Positions 36,498 to 48,550 of a stretch of DNA of 64,000 nt are shown here, piece by piece. The notes below the pieces were generated by a model. It made no database searches. It had not been told where the DNA came from and worked only from the letters and a program-made list of their open reading frames with translations. This DNA is from Eudorina sp. 2006-703-Eu-15 (Eukaryota > Chlorophyta > Chlorophyceae > Chlamydomonadales > Volvocaceae): assembly GCA_003117195.1 (NCBI GenBank), contig BDSI01000008.1, positions 1,393,570-1,457,569 on the forward strand, in the 5' to 3' direction. How positions within the stretch are numbered: the stretch's first letter is position 1; each line of letters starts with the position of its first letter. Position numbers and translations under genes: made by a program.

Positions 36498-37865
36498 GGT
36501 GGCGGTCGCGACAAAACGGGATATACGGTACAGTATGTGGGGAAATGGAGGACAGCGTATGGCGGTCCTTGATGAGGAGGCCGGCCGGGATGTGAGCAAG
36601 CGCCAGCAGCGGGTTGCGTCCTGTCGCGGCGCTGTGTCTCACTCCGTCACGAGTCACCCTTGCATCCGCCACCCATTGCATGCTTGCGGAGGAGGAGGAG
36701 GGACGGGATGTGCACCTGACTTGCATGCAGCGTGCGGCGTGCAGCAGAAGTCGTTATCTGGGCTTGACAGCTGTGTTGTGAAGTCGTTAGTGACGCGGGC
36801 TGAGGAGGGCCGAGGACGTCACCTCCCGGCGCCGTCCAAGATATCGGCGGCCGTACATCTGGGTCGCGTTTGTTGGGAATGAGGTATATACCGTACGGAG
36901 CAGGCAGTAGGCTTAGCGATAGGGAGTGTGCGTGCGCGCGGCCGCGCGGTAACGGTATGCGAAGATATGACATGAAGACTGGATTGATGACACCGAGCGT
37001 GAACAGTTTGGACACTCAAGATGGGTGCGTCACCAACTGCACGTCGCATGGGTGCAGGCAGCGCGGTGGGGCCCCCCCCACAGGGCCGGGGCACGTTTGC
37101 TTGGCTGGGCTGAGGTCACTGCAGTTGCAGGCCTGTCCGGGACGGAACGTCGGAATGGAAGATGACACGACACCCGCGGGAGGGAAGGCGCGAGGTCACC
37201 AAGGCGGTGCGGTGTGCGCGGCGGTGGCGCCCCTCAGCCCCCTCAGCAGCCCAGGGTCTGCTATCCGGGTATGCCATGCCGCATGTGGAGGACCGCGCAC
37301 ATGCGATGTGGCGAGCAGCACCTCCCGACACGAACCGGTTGCGGCGGCATCTGCTGTGGTAGACCGCGTAAGAGTCAGAGTATAGGGCCCTTGGCAGTGG
37401 TCTTCGCTCTCCTCGTCTGGTGTGTGCATCCGCAATCGGATGGGACTGGGCACGAGCGGCCGCAAGGACAGGCAAGGGAAGAGAAGGGCGATAAGGGATG
37501 CCATCACCGGATGCACCTGTGGTACACATCCTTGCATGTGCTGGCCCAGGGCTGGGCATCCCGGAGATTACCAAATGGCTGCTCTTGGCGAACAGTGTTG
37601 CGGCTGGACGCCTGGACCCTTGGGTGGTCATCCGCCGTGTGCGCAGTCTTCGGTGCCGGCAGGGGCGACAAGGCGGTTGGAATGGTCTGATTGGCGGCTT
37701 GTCAAGACCAGGACTCGCAGCCGCTGCGACCACAGGGCTTCCCTGGGACCGATTGTCCGAGGGATGCATCTCTGGTCCACTGGCTCGCAAAGTATCCATA
37801 CAGCCAAAGATTGTGTCGATGTTCGCTCATGACCTTCATGACCAGTGCCGCAATGCGGCGATCAA
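36498..37865. other. Convergent 3' region between transporter and OPR/RAP gene
   Basis: The two genes end towards each other, so this 1.4 kb contains both 3' UTRs. I did not find a clear TGTAA in the expected range on either strand. Open frames here are short and without domains. Confidence 0.45.
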
Positions 37866-40800
37866 TTATGCCGTACATACTCGCTCGAGCAGCGGCGCCA
37901 GGCAGGCCGCCCACTTGCGCGCCGGGCCCGCGGCGTTCCACTCCGCGAAGCTCAGTGACGCCACCACCACACCCCGAGGAGTGACCCGCGACGCCTCCAA
38001 CACACCTCCCCGGCCGCGCTGCGCCACCTGCGCCCCCTCACTCTCATCGCTCCCATCCAACATAGGTGACCAGCTTTCGCCGTTCCGGAGATCACACGCC
38101 GCCAACCGCTCCAGGAGACTCTCGACGACCCATGGGTCCGCCTGAGTCGACACAGCCGAGAACGTCCCCTGGGTCCGTCGCGACGATGATCCTGGGTTAC
38201 CCGGTACAGTGTCGAGCACGGTTAATCCCAGGGACGCCGCGAGGAAGCGGTTTCGGAGCACCGTGTCCCCGAGGGGCTGCAGTCCGCTTTCGCTGCCGCG
38301 TGCAGGGCCAGCACCACGCCCGGCATCCGCCAGCCGGGAATGCGGCTGATGTCTGGCAGCGAACAACGCCTCCGCCTCCTTGGGCGCCACTGCGCCCGTG
38401 CTGCTGATGGTGTTGGTGCTGTTGCTGCGCCTGTCAGCGGCAGCCTCATGCTCACCGACGGCACCACCGCTGCGCCGATGCGAACCCCTGGGATCGGACC
38501 CGGTCCCAGCACCTTGGCCGCCGTCATCGCCCTCACTGCCCCCGCCGGGGCTCGTCCGCACACCCCCGTTGGCGCGTCCCAGCTGCACAGCAAAGTGCGT
38601 CGGCCCGTCCACCTCCAGCAACACCAACCAACCGTCGTACTGGACGAGCAGGTCCGCCCGTAGCATGCGGTCGGGGCTGAGCACCTCCTGCGCCACCGCC
38701 GTCACACTGCCGCTGCCACCGTCGCCGCCGCTGCTGCCCACACCGGATGTGTCCTTGTCCCTGCCGTCGCCGTCGCCGTCGCCGTCGCGCGCGCCGCCGC
38801 CATCGCGCAGAGCCGCCACCACTGCGGTCTGCAAGTCCGACGGCTTGGTGCTCGCCGTCGTGAGGTACCAGGCATCTCGACAGGCGCGGTACAGCGCGGG
38901 GCAGTCACCCAGGGGCCCAAACCGCACCATGGGGGCCCTGTGGCCGGTGGCGGATGGGACCCCACTGCCGCCTGATTTGAGCGGGGCGCGGGCTGCGTCG
39001 ACCGGCGCCGCGGATCCCGTCGTGCCGGCCTCGCTGTCTTGACCCAGGCCCTGACCCGGACCTCCGCTGATGGCCTCAGCGGCGCTCTGCGCTTCGCGCA
39101 TTGCCGCCGCCGCGGTCCTTGCCAGCGCCCCGACAGCGGCCCCCGGCCCGCGATTGTGACCGCCGCCGCTATCCCCGGGGGCAGCACCTGTAGTAGATGT
39201 CGCGGCATGACTGCTGGGACCAACACCCGCATCCGCACCAGCACCAGCACCCGCACAGAGCTGCGGGGACTCCGCCCGCACCGACCGCGGCGTGGACAGC
39301 TCCCCCATGCCGTCGCCCATGCCGTTCCCCGCCGCGGCGGCTGCAAGGCACAACGCGTAGTTGGCGCCGTACAGCTGCACGAGCCCGTACAGGTGGTACG
39401 GCAGGGTTTGAAGCTCCTCAGACTGCTCACGGCTCCGTTCGCAACCGGCAGCAACGCCGGGGCGAATACCTGTCAGGAGGCCGGATGATGCTGCGGCGGT
39501 GGCGTCCGCAGTCGCTCCGGTCTCTTCAGCAAGAGTGGGACCCCCGGAGGCAGGAGGGCCAGCCGCGGCGTCCACCGCGGCCGCCAACAGCGACCGGAGG
39601 GTGGGGCTGGTGGGAGACAGGATGGCCACCGACCAGGCCATCATGGCCAGGTCGCGGGGCGCGAGACGGTGGGTGGGCGGCAGGCCAGAGGGCGGTGAAG
39701 CAGCAGGGCTGGATGGCGCCACATCCGCCCCCGGCAGGCGGCGGTCCACCTCCCGCAGTAAAGCCTGTGCGCATCAGCGCGCGGTTTGCGGCGAGAGGGG
39801 CGGAATAGAGGATCAAGGCAGCGAATGGACCGCGGCCCTCGGTCTTCCTCAGGCCTGGAGGAGTAAGAGCCGCGGCCTTGCTGTAGGCGAGACGGCAACT
39901 GTAATGTATAACCGTATGGGGGACCGATGGCTCCACTCCGTACCACCGTACGTGACTGCCATCAATGCCGTACTGTGCACGGACATGACCGCGTGCCGTG
40001 TTTGACCTGACCCGCGGGCGCATCGGCATGCGTTGCCGACCCTTCATATCGTCCGGGCTCCGTCCCCGCGATGCTCGGGAGGCATCACCACCGCCCCGAC
40101 CGCTGGTTCCCCATCGGGTTCCCAACACATTAATCACGTCACACGAACGACACGCGACCCCGCCTGCCCAAATGCCTTCACCAGCGGGTACCCGTTGCTT
40201 GCCCGACGTTACATGGCCCCCCGCCAGTCCCACAGTCCCACCTGCAGCACGTCAGGGTGCGTGTCCGACATGTACGGCATGAGCCGGGCCGCGCCGTACA
40301 ACACGTTGGACAGCTCCTGCGCATTCAGTGCCGGCGCGACCGCCGCCGCCCGGCCCGCCAGTGCGACCATCAGCGGCTCGTGGCGGGCGCCGAGGGCGGC
40401 GAAGGCCCAAGCGAGGTTACCGATGGCCTGGAGCAAGGGGGGGAGGGAGGGAGGCAAGGAACGGAAGCGGGGCGCGGGACGGCAGGGCAGTTGCGGAGCT
40501 CGGTTTTGCGCGTCCGTCCGTTTGCGCACCACCTCGCGCTGATGTGTCCGCGCGCCTGCCGTGCATCGTGCCCGAGTTGGCGGTGGCAGCTGCCAGACTG
40601 CGATTCCTCTGCGACACGGGAGAGATACGACAACCAGCAGAGTCTCCTGCCCCCCGGAACCCAGGCAGATCGCAGAGGCTGCGTGTGCCCTGGTCTGTTC
40701 TGGGTTTGTTTCTGAATGTGCAACCCCTTAAGGTAACGGTTTCAAATAAAACCCCTATTTATACACCCACCCACCCACCCACCTACCCACCCACCAACAG

Positions 40801-43800
40801 CGTTCTTCCGACACCGCAACCTTTCATTTACTTTAGGGCAATGGTTATATTTGCTACACATACGGGCAAAGTCTGGGCGCTCATCGACCCATCGCATGTC
40901 ACGCACTCCTGTTCTGCCTGCCTAAATAACACACCTGCAGTTGGTTCGGGCGGGTTTATCATTAAACACACCTACAGTTGGTTCGGGCGGGTTTATCATT
41001 AAACACACCTACAGTTGGTTCGGGCGGGTTTATCATTTCAGCACACCTACAGTTTCGCCACACCCACAGTCCTCCTACATCCTACACGCACTGGCCTGTG
41101 TACGACGGCCATCACAAGCCGCGAGCCGCTCCGCAAACGCCGCCTCCGCAGCGCCCAGCTTCGTTGTCACCGCCCGGTCCCCCGTCCCGGTCTGCTCCCC
41201 CGGTGTCCCGGATCCGGCGCCTCTCGACCCCCTGAAGGCCGAGGTCGCCGCCGCCGCCGCCGCCACTGGCGCCTCCGTCAAGGACGCCGCCACGGCCGCC
41301 ATCATGTCTCGATCCAGGTGGTTGGCGGTTGCGAAGGCCCACAGGCTGATGGACAGGAACTGCAGCCCCATGCGGTCCGCCCTGGACGGCGCAAGAGAGG
41401 GCGCTGCGCCATGTTAACGGTGGTGGCGGTGGGGTTACGGTCAACTACGGGAGGAGAGCGGACAAGCAGGCAAGGGGGATCTTGACCATGCTAACATTGG
41501 TGGCGGTGCTGGTGGTGGAGCTGGTAGTGGAGCTGGTGGTGGAGCTGGTGGTGTGGTGGTGGAGCTGGCGACAATATTGGGTTCACGGTCAACTTAGCCC
41601 CACACGAAGCGAGGGGAAGAGAACGGCCGCTCACAAAGGTGCCATCCGCGTGTAAAGACGCCATGGGGTGCTGGTCGTGGTGCAAATCGCGGTGCGGGCC
41701 CCGGGGAGCCGGCGCACAACCGCTCCAGGAGAAGAGCAGGAAAGGATGACAAAACGCCACGCAGTTGGACACAATGCGCATGGGGCGGCGGAATGACCTG
41801 GAGGTGAAGGAAAGGTGTGGGCCCAGCGGCCGTGCCGGAGGCTGTGCAGCCCCTTCGCAGGCCAGCCACTATGGCGGCGGGTAGGCATCCCAGCTCCAGG
41901 GGGGGACAGCGTCAAGGGCCCCATACAGGAACCATCTGCCCATTACAGCACCGTCCTATATTTTCCGTGCCGCTTCCTTTCTCGCTCCTGCGGCATTCAT
42001 CTCCAACCCACTCACGGCCACCCGCTCCTTGGGTGAGGGAGGGACCCAATCACCAAGGCAGTTCGTGTGGTGGGACTGCGCACCCGCCCCGTCACACTCC
42101 TACCCCCACCCCCCCCCGGGGCGCCCAGTCCCACCTGCGGACGATCTCGCCCGCCGCCGCCTCGAACAGCCGCGGCGCCTCCACGCCGAAACTGCCGTAC
42201 GCCCAGAGTAGGTTGGACAGCGACTGCGCAGCGAGGTTCCACCGGACCGGACGTCGAATCGCTCGAGAGGGGGGGGGGTCAGTGCGCAGGACATCCCTCC
42301 CTCCCGTCGGGCTGCATCAGCCCTTCACCCGACAGATCCGTCGCCCTCCCTCCAATGCCCCAATGCCCCGTGGCGCCCGCCCCCTTCCCCCGCCGGAGAG
42401 GGACACACCGCAGCAGCCCACGCGGTCCCTCTCTCAGGCCGGGCCGGCATGACCCTCGTTTCCGCACCGCAGCAACCGCCGCCCTGCGGAGCTCTCCTTA
42501 AGCGCCAGGTTGCCACCCCCGCGGGGCCAGGACCTGGGACATGATACCGTACCTGCGCCCTGCCCACCCGCCCACCCGCCCGCCTACCCACCCAGCCGCC
42601 CGCCCGCCTCCCCAGCCACCCGCCCACCTGGTCATCGAAAGCCCGCAGGCGGGCGGCCGCGGGACGCGACGCCGAGGACATGAGCACCCGGGCGGGTGGA
42701 TAGCGCAGTGAGGCCAGGGCCCATAGGCAGGTGGCGGTGGCCCGGGGCTCGGAGCTGATCAGCGACTGGAGCTGAGGAGGGCCGGAGCGGGGAGGACGGG
42801 AGACGGCAACGGCGGGGTGAGCGGGCGGGTGAAGGGGGTTGCGGGGTTGGGGGGCCGAGGAACGCGTGTAAGCCAGGAAGGCTGGCGGGGAAGGACAGAG
42901 TGTGCATCGGGCCGTGCCACACCCGTTAGGTGCCGGGCAGGTTGCCCCTTCAGCGGTGTGTTAAGGAACCAATCACGTTCGCGGGCATCTGTAAGAACAG
43001 ACCGCCGCCCTCTCTTTTCCCCCCTGGAGCTCCTGGTACAGTCCAGTATTCACCGTGGCTCTGCTCTGCTCTGGATTTGTGTGCCAATATCCTGTACTCC
43101 CCCCCTATGTTTGTTTGTGTGCCCTAGGCTACCCGCGTACCCGGCCTCCCGCCCGACTGCCCCTCTGCCACCCACCTGGGACGTCAGCAGCTGCACCGCC
43201 GCTGCCAGCATGGACCCATCGTAGTGCGCCAGGCGGCACGCACCCCACAGCATGTTGGCCACCCCCTGGGGGCGGCAGCCGCCTGCGGGTCCCCCCCGCA
43301 TGCATCGCACTGCGGCCGCCGCCAGGCCTTCCAAAAGGCCCGGCGGCACCCTGAAGCTTCCGCCGCCGCCGCCGCCGCCGCCGGCACCTGACCCGTGAAG
43401 GCCCTCCGCTGAGTCCGTGTCCGTGCCCGCCGCATCATCGGCCGGCGGCGATCGCTTGGGCTGGCGGGGAGATCGTCTGTGGCGGGTCGTTTCGGTGCGG
43501 TTGGCGGACGCGGATCTGGACCTGAATCCGGATCCAGATCCGTGGTCGCCGCCGGAGGAGACGGCAGCTGCGGCAGCGGACGGCGCAGCTGGTGCTGACG
43601 CGGCGGCGGGGGCAGCGGGCAGCGTCGCCAACGTGGCGATGGACCACCACAGGTTGGAGGTGTCCTGGGCGTTGAAGGTGCCGGCGCGGAGGACACACGC
43701 GGAGGCCAGCACGCCCGCGGGCTCCAGCAACGCCTGCCAGGCAGCCGGCGGCGTCCCAGTACTGTCACCGTCACCTTTGCCGGCGCCGTCGCCGACGTCG

Positions 43801-44381
43801 CCGCCATCGCCGACGTCGTTTGATGTGGGTCCGGCGACGGTGCGACCTGGGGCCTCCCCGCGACACAGAAGGGCCGCCCCGTAGAGGGCGTTGCAGAGCG
43901 TCTGATTGGAGGCGCTCAGCAGAGCGTCGGGGGAGGCGCTCAGCGCTTGCAGCAGTTCGGCCGCGTGACGGCAGCAGCACGGCGTGCGGAGCTTGCCCAG
44001 GGCCCACACAATTGCGCCCAGGTCCCGGCTGCTGGCGCGGGACAGGCCAGCGGTGGCCGATTTGAATTGGCAGACCAGGTCATGGACTGAGATGTCAAGA
44101 TGGGGCACTCTTGGGTCGGTGGCAGGGGTGCGGGCGCTGGGTTGCGCCTTGGCTAGCTCCCTGAGGCTTCGGACAACATCAGCAGGAGCTGCCGGGGATT
44201 TATAGGATGGTGAGGGCGCTGCTGACAGCTGGACGAGGCGGCGGAGCTGTCGATAACAAAAGTTCTGCTGGAATCTGCCATGGCAGAGGTCACGCCGAAA
44301 GATTTGTTTCGAATACTGTAGCCGAGAATGGAATTTGTGCGTTGATGCGTATCCCAAGAAAGCGACAGACTGGAAGAGCAT
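37866..44381 (-). CDS. OPR/RAP-domain protein, probable organelle RNA-binding factor
   Basis: Modelled exons: 43176-44381, 42628-42765, 42135-42223, about 41111-41381, 40242-40427, 37866-39764, roughly 1250 residues. Helical repeats carry the motif L-W-A-x-x-x-L: GAIVWALGKL, NALYGAALL, NLWWSIATLATL, NMLWGACRLAHYD, TCLWALASLRYPP, NLLWAYGSFGVEA, SLWAFATANHL, NLAWAFAALGARHE, NVLYGAARLM, MMAWSVAIL. A C-terminal RAP domain follows: ADLLVQYDGWLVLLEVDGPT, then GDTVLRNRFLAASLG and SFAEWNA, with two low-complexity insertions of about 100 and 80 residues splitting it. In green algae such proteins act in chloroplast or mitochondrial RNA processing and translation. The N terminus from 44381 (basic, hydroxylated, Phe/Tyr/Arg rich) fits a transit peptide; the frame is open to 44687. 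The 3' end of the fourth exon is unresolved: the strong GTGCGT donor gives phase 1 whereas the next exon needs phase 0. Confidence 0.87.
40763..40797 (+). repeat. ACCC microsatellite in an OPR/RAP intron
   Basis: ACCC units repeat about eight times with one interruption (CCTA). It lies in the intron between the fourth and fifth modelled exons. A looser CCCACCCG/CCCGCC tract occupies 42556-42625, next to the donor of exon 2. Confidence 0.85.
40892..40934 (+). repeat. 43-bp dispersed repeat, second copy
   Basis: It is identical to 4450-4492 except for one base and ends in TAAATAACACAC. It is followed at once by the 37-bp tandem repeat, whose unit also contains AAACACACCT, so the two may belong to one element. 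Confidence 0.9.
40930..41052 (+). repeat. 37-bp tandem repeat, about three copies, intronic
   Basis: The unit contains ACACACCTACAGTTGGTTCG then GGCGGGTTTATCATTAA and repeats nearly perfectly, with the first copy differing by CTGCAG for CTACAG and the last by a TTCAGC end. Near identity of units implies recent amplification. It lies in an intron of the OPR/RAP gene, about 60 bases from the fourth exon. Confidence 0.9.
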
Positions 44382-44914
44382 GGAGACGACCAAAGCTTCG
44401 GGCCTGGAATACGATGGCTTACTTAAAATATCTCGTTTACCATATGTATAATTACCCCTGAAAAACAAAAGATGCCCTTGCGCTCCAGTTGTTTCTCGAC
44501 TGAATGCCGGTCGAACACATTCAATTACTCTCGAGTATCCCGTGCCGCATTCTTGTGGCGCAAGACAAGAACACAGCAATTGAAAGGACACCGCTGTCAG
44601 GCTTGGGCTGTTTCCTTCATTGAAGGTGTACCCTGATGTACGGTCATGGATTCGGTGAGGCCTCGCCTCCGCCCAAGCATTTCCCATCGGGGCCAGCGAT
44701 GGGGTCCGAGCTATTTCACAACCAGGGCCAGCAAAACGGGGAGTGATCGTCTTCCCATGCGATCACCCGTCCCAGCGGTCCGGGAGCTCCCGGGCAATCC
44801 TTCGGTCCTGCCGCAATCCTTCACGCCCTTTAATTGCCCTGATCCTCGTCCTGATACACATGAGACATGACACGTGAGCTCAGCAGCAAAACCTTCACGA
44901 TGCCAGTAATGCCG

Positions 44915-45051
44915 TTACAGCAGCTAAGAAGGGCCACAATGAGCCATAGTGCCGGTACAACAGCTAAGAAGGGCGCCGGTCTCAAGGGCCCAGCAGCTAA
45001 GCAGGGCGCCGGTGCCAAGGGGCCGTTAAGACGGGCGCCGATATCAAGGGA
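44915..45051 (+). repeat. Decayed tandem repeat, about 35-bp period
   Basis: CAGCTAAGAAGGGC recurs four times with changes, usually followed by GCCGGT and CAAGGG. On the plus strand it lies in an open frame (44867-45076) that would read KKGAGLKG, KQGAGAKG, LRRAP. No promoter or homologue supports a gene. Confidence 0.6.
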
Positions 45052-46260
45052 CATTTCTGTTCTCCGTCTCTCGTAACGGCCGCGCGTATTATGCAGGTTC
45101 AAACGAAGGGATCGTCCATGCGTGCCGCCGTAGTATGGTCACGTACAGTACGACAAATCTGCGACGTGAAATCCTCACGAACGTGGGAGCTCCACAGCCT
45201 TCAGGGGCTGTGTTGTGCGCACATGGCAACCGGTGGCGTGACGGGTGCGATGTACTGGCTGCCGCCGCCTGACACCGCTACACCGCCACACACCCACACA
45301 CCCTTGACGTTCCTCCACTCAGCCACAGCAACTAAATTCTACGCAAGGCGGGCGCGTAATCCACTAACGCATCACCTTTTAACGGTTACAACGCATCGCT
45401 AACACAACATTGACCCAACCTGCCGTCGTACAACTTTGGCCCCATAAGGCCCAACACAACACACTTGCACATATCCGCCCTGCCCCCGACCCCCAGGACC
45501 ACATCCCGGAGCATCTGCCCCCCCTGGAGTCGCAGGTACGTCCGGAGCCCCCGCAAGGCCCCTCTGCAAGGGCCTGCACGTTGCCGTCCACACGTGCACA
45601 CGACGGTTCGGTTTATTCGCCCTCGACCCGTCCCGTGTCAAGACATGAGAGACATGTAATAATGCATTAATGCAAACCGGCGGCATCCCGCGCACCGTGG
45701 CCGAGTGACCTAATAACCACATCTTCCGCACATGCACGCGAACATGAAGGGAGGGAAAACCGAACTCATTCAAGTCAGTGTCGCCGCTGGCGCCCGCTAA
45801 AGCACAACGTCAAGTCAGCAGGTCAGAGGACACTAGCCCCGCACGGGCTGGGGCCCTACATCCCAGCCGCTGTGACATCGCCGTGAGACAGAGCCGGCGG
45901 TCGGCCAAGGGGAAGGAGGGCGACACGGGCCGCCAGGACTGTTCAACCGGTGCTGTCCTCAATACGGCCGACCCCACGACGACGAAGGCCCGCACAACAA
46001 GGCCGCAGGGCCGCACGACCAACCAGGTCCCAAAAGGGACGGGAAGAATGCTACAACCCTTGCTGCCGCCCGCAAACGGGCTGCAAACGGGATGCAAACG
46101 GGCGGTGCTTTAAATTGCGAGGATCCCCTAGGATGCACCGCATCGGCCACGCCGCTTCGCCGACAGCCTGGAACGCCGCAACGTGCACGGCACCCGGGGG
46201 ACGCGCCCGCAGCCCGCACTTCAGGACAAGCGCTGCGCAGTGCGGACGTGCAAGCAGCCA

Positions 46261-46285
46261 GATCCAGATCCAGATCCAGATCCAG
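46261..46285 (+). repeat. GATCCA microsatellite
   Basis: Four perfect GATCCA units with flanking partial copies. Confidence 0.9.
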
Positions 46286-48344
46286 GGGGGAAATGCGCGC
46301 GAGCATCCTCTCCGGTGTCGTACCGTCAGTGGATGTTGAGATTTTCCCGGGGCATCCCCTGTCGCGAGGCAGGTAGGTGTCCTGCTGCAGCTCTGCCGCG
46401 TCCCGCGTGTATGTGTGCACACTGTCGTGTACACCTCCAAGTTGCGCCCGCCGGGTTGCAACCTACTTGCCCGCTGCGCCCTACACCCCGCGCGCAGGGG
46501 CCCCCGCACACACACATACACACAAAAACGACAAGACGTCAACGTTGCGTTGAGTCGTCCATGTTCTCGCCCGAGTCTTCAGTCACAAAACGACGAGACG
46601 ACCACCAGGGAGTCGCTGGCGCGCGCCTGTCTTCCACGCATGCATGCACGGCAAGGTCACGACGTAACCGTAACCCTAGCGGACCTTGGTCCATTCACTG
46701 ATCTTGTGTTGACGCTGGCATTGCTTATCAGTGTAGCAAAAAGCCGTGAGGCGCAGCCTGTCATTCATGATGGAACGCGGCAACACCCAACCCCAACACC
46801 CAACCCCAACGCGCATGCGCGTGTCCGAGTCTTGTCCAAACCACCATGGTATCGCAACGTGCATTTCTCCAATGTTGCAACGCCAGCTCCCAAACCACCA
46901 ACCATGGTCCAAACGACAACAATCTCATCCCCGCACGCGAAACGCAACCCCTTGCCAACCGGCATAAGGGTGGATCAGCGCGGGCGTCCAACCGGTAACG
47001 AAAGCCAGCGTCGGCGCGACATCCACGTTGGGGGACAACGCGTGGCCGGCCCGACCAACGCGTTGTTCGCTCACGACCAACGCCTCTTTTCTTCCCCGCC
47101 CTGTCCTCCTTGGGTGAATCGACAGGCATGGCGTTTGAAGCACGCTGCAACCTCCTGCCCGGCCAAGTCCGTCTCTGAAGAAATCGTGCGCCCCCGCCAC
47201 CGCGGAAGGTAACGCAGGCCCATGCTAAGTCCTATGTACGATATACGTTTCTGACAGCTATACAGCAAGCCCCCGGTTATTCCCGTAGAGACAGACTCCC
47301 TGGCAGGGCCCCTGTCCTCTGAGAGGTTTTCCGGAAGTCAGCACGACAACCCACACGACAGGCCGCTCACCACCCCCCTCTCGCACCAAAGCGACTGCGC
47401 ATTGCCCCCGATGGCGAAGGGCGGTACCCATGCAGCGGCGGCATGGCGCGCGCACACATGATTTGAGTCACATACCCATGGGGTCAAGACACAGACAACC
47501 GGCCCCCGGGGCGCCGACCCCTCCACACACACGCGCTGCCACGACGACGCGCGGCGGGCGGTCATGAAAGGCCCGGGCGGCGGCGGCGGTGGCGGCGGCT
47601 GGCGGCCGCGCACATCGTGCTCGACGCCATGGCACGAGATGGAACGGTGAGGTCCGGTTGCGGCCAGGGCAACACGGAGGGGCGCGCAGCGCGCGCGGCG
47701 TTGGCCGTGGTCTTCAAGTTTGTGCTGAGGTGGTGCGCGGTGGGCATGTCGACCCGTCGCCCTAGAGTTGCGGCGGGGCGTACGTCGGAATGCCGGAACA
47801 CACCGTGTATAGGACGGGCGGGCGGCTCTCTCTTCTAAACACAGATCGGGACCGGATGTGGGGGCCGCCACATCGATGTGCCCGCCAACGTCGGCGCCAC
47901 GAGCAGTGTACGTATTTCAAACTTTTTAAATATATCTTACTCGTGGTGCGAAGAACCCACGCCCGCACGTTTTCTGTTGGTTTGCGTGCGTGTGATGCCG
48001 AGATTCGTAAAACAACGGTCAAGTGAGGGTTTGAGCATGCATGTAGGGTCTCCTCTTGTGCTCGCCTTGCATAGTCTGATGTGCACAGGTGGTCTAGGAT
48101 AAATCCCAATCCCGACGTACATGCCGTACACTCCAATCACCGCCGTCGGCAAGCAACCCCGTGCAGGGGTTGTGCAGTTGGAAGCTTATGCGTAGTCGAC
48201 AGCCACTTGGTTTTGTTTGCGTAATCACCATCCCGAGAGAAATAAACCGCACCGCTTGGACTCCCGCATCCGAGCTACCAATCCGATACGCCCTCCTCGT
48301 TCCTCCATAATCGCGCCAGCGCGGCCGTGTGCGAACCGTACAAG

Positions 48345-48550
48345 GCAAACGTTTCTGCTGCTGCTGCCGCTGCTCCTGCCGCTGCTGCTGCTCCTGCCGC
48401 TGCTCCTGCCGCTGCTCCTGCCGCTGCGGCAGTCGTTGCGACTGCCGTTGCCGCTGCGGCTGTCGTTGCTCCTGCCGCTGCCGTTGCTCCTGCCGCTGCC
48501 GCTGCGGCTTGCCGCTGCTCCTGCCGCTGCTACTGCCGCTGCGGCTGGAC
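48345..48550 (-). repeat. Gln/Arg/Glu-codon minisatellite
   Basis: Units built from CAGCGGCAG and GAGCAG (minus strand) run for about 200 bp. In one minus-strand frame (48094-48552) they read as QRQEQ repeats; in the frame of the upstream 863-codon ORF a TAG at 48530 stops translation just after the repeat begins. The array may be 3' UTR, or coding sequence cut off by a mutation or assembly error. Confidence 0.85.

Larger units (their letters stand above)
44382..48529. other. 4.1-kb intergenic, no gene supported
   Basis: It holds the OPR/RAP 5' region at the left and the 3' flank of the 863-codon ORF at the right. Simple or decayed repeats are at 44915-45051, 46261-46285 (GATCCA) and 46783-46812 (CCCAACACC). 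Frames up to about 265 codons (for example 46415-47212) lack domains, biased composition and splice partners. Confidence 0.45.

Noticed and set aside
46415..47212. Plus-strand 265-codon frame in the 44-48 kb spacer
   Set aside because: Composition follows local simple repeats and no ordered segment is visible; likely a chance frame.
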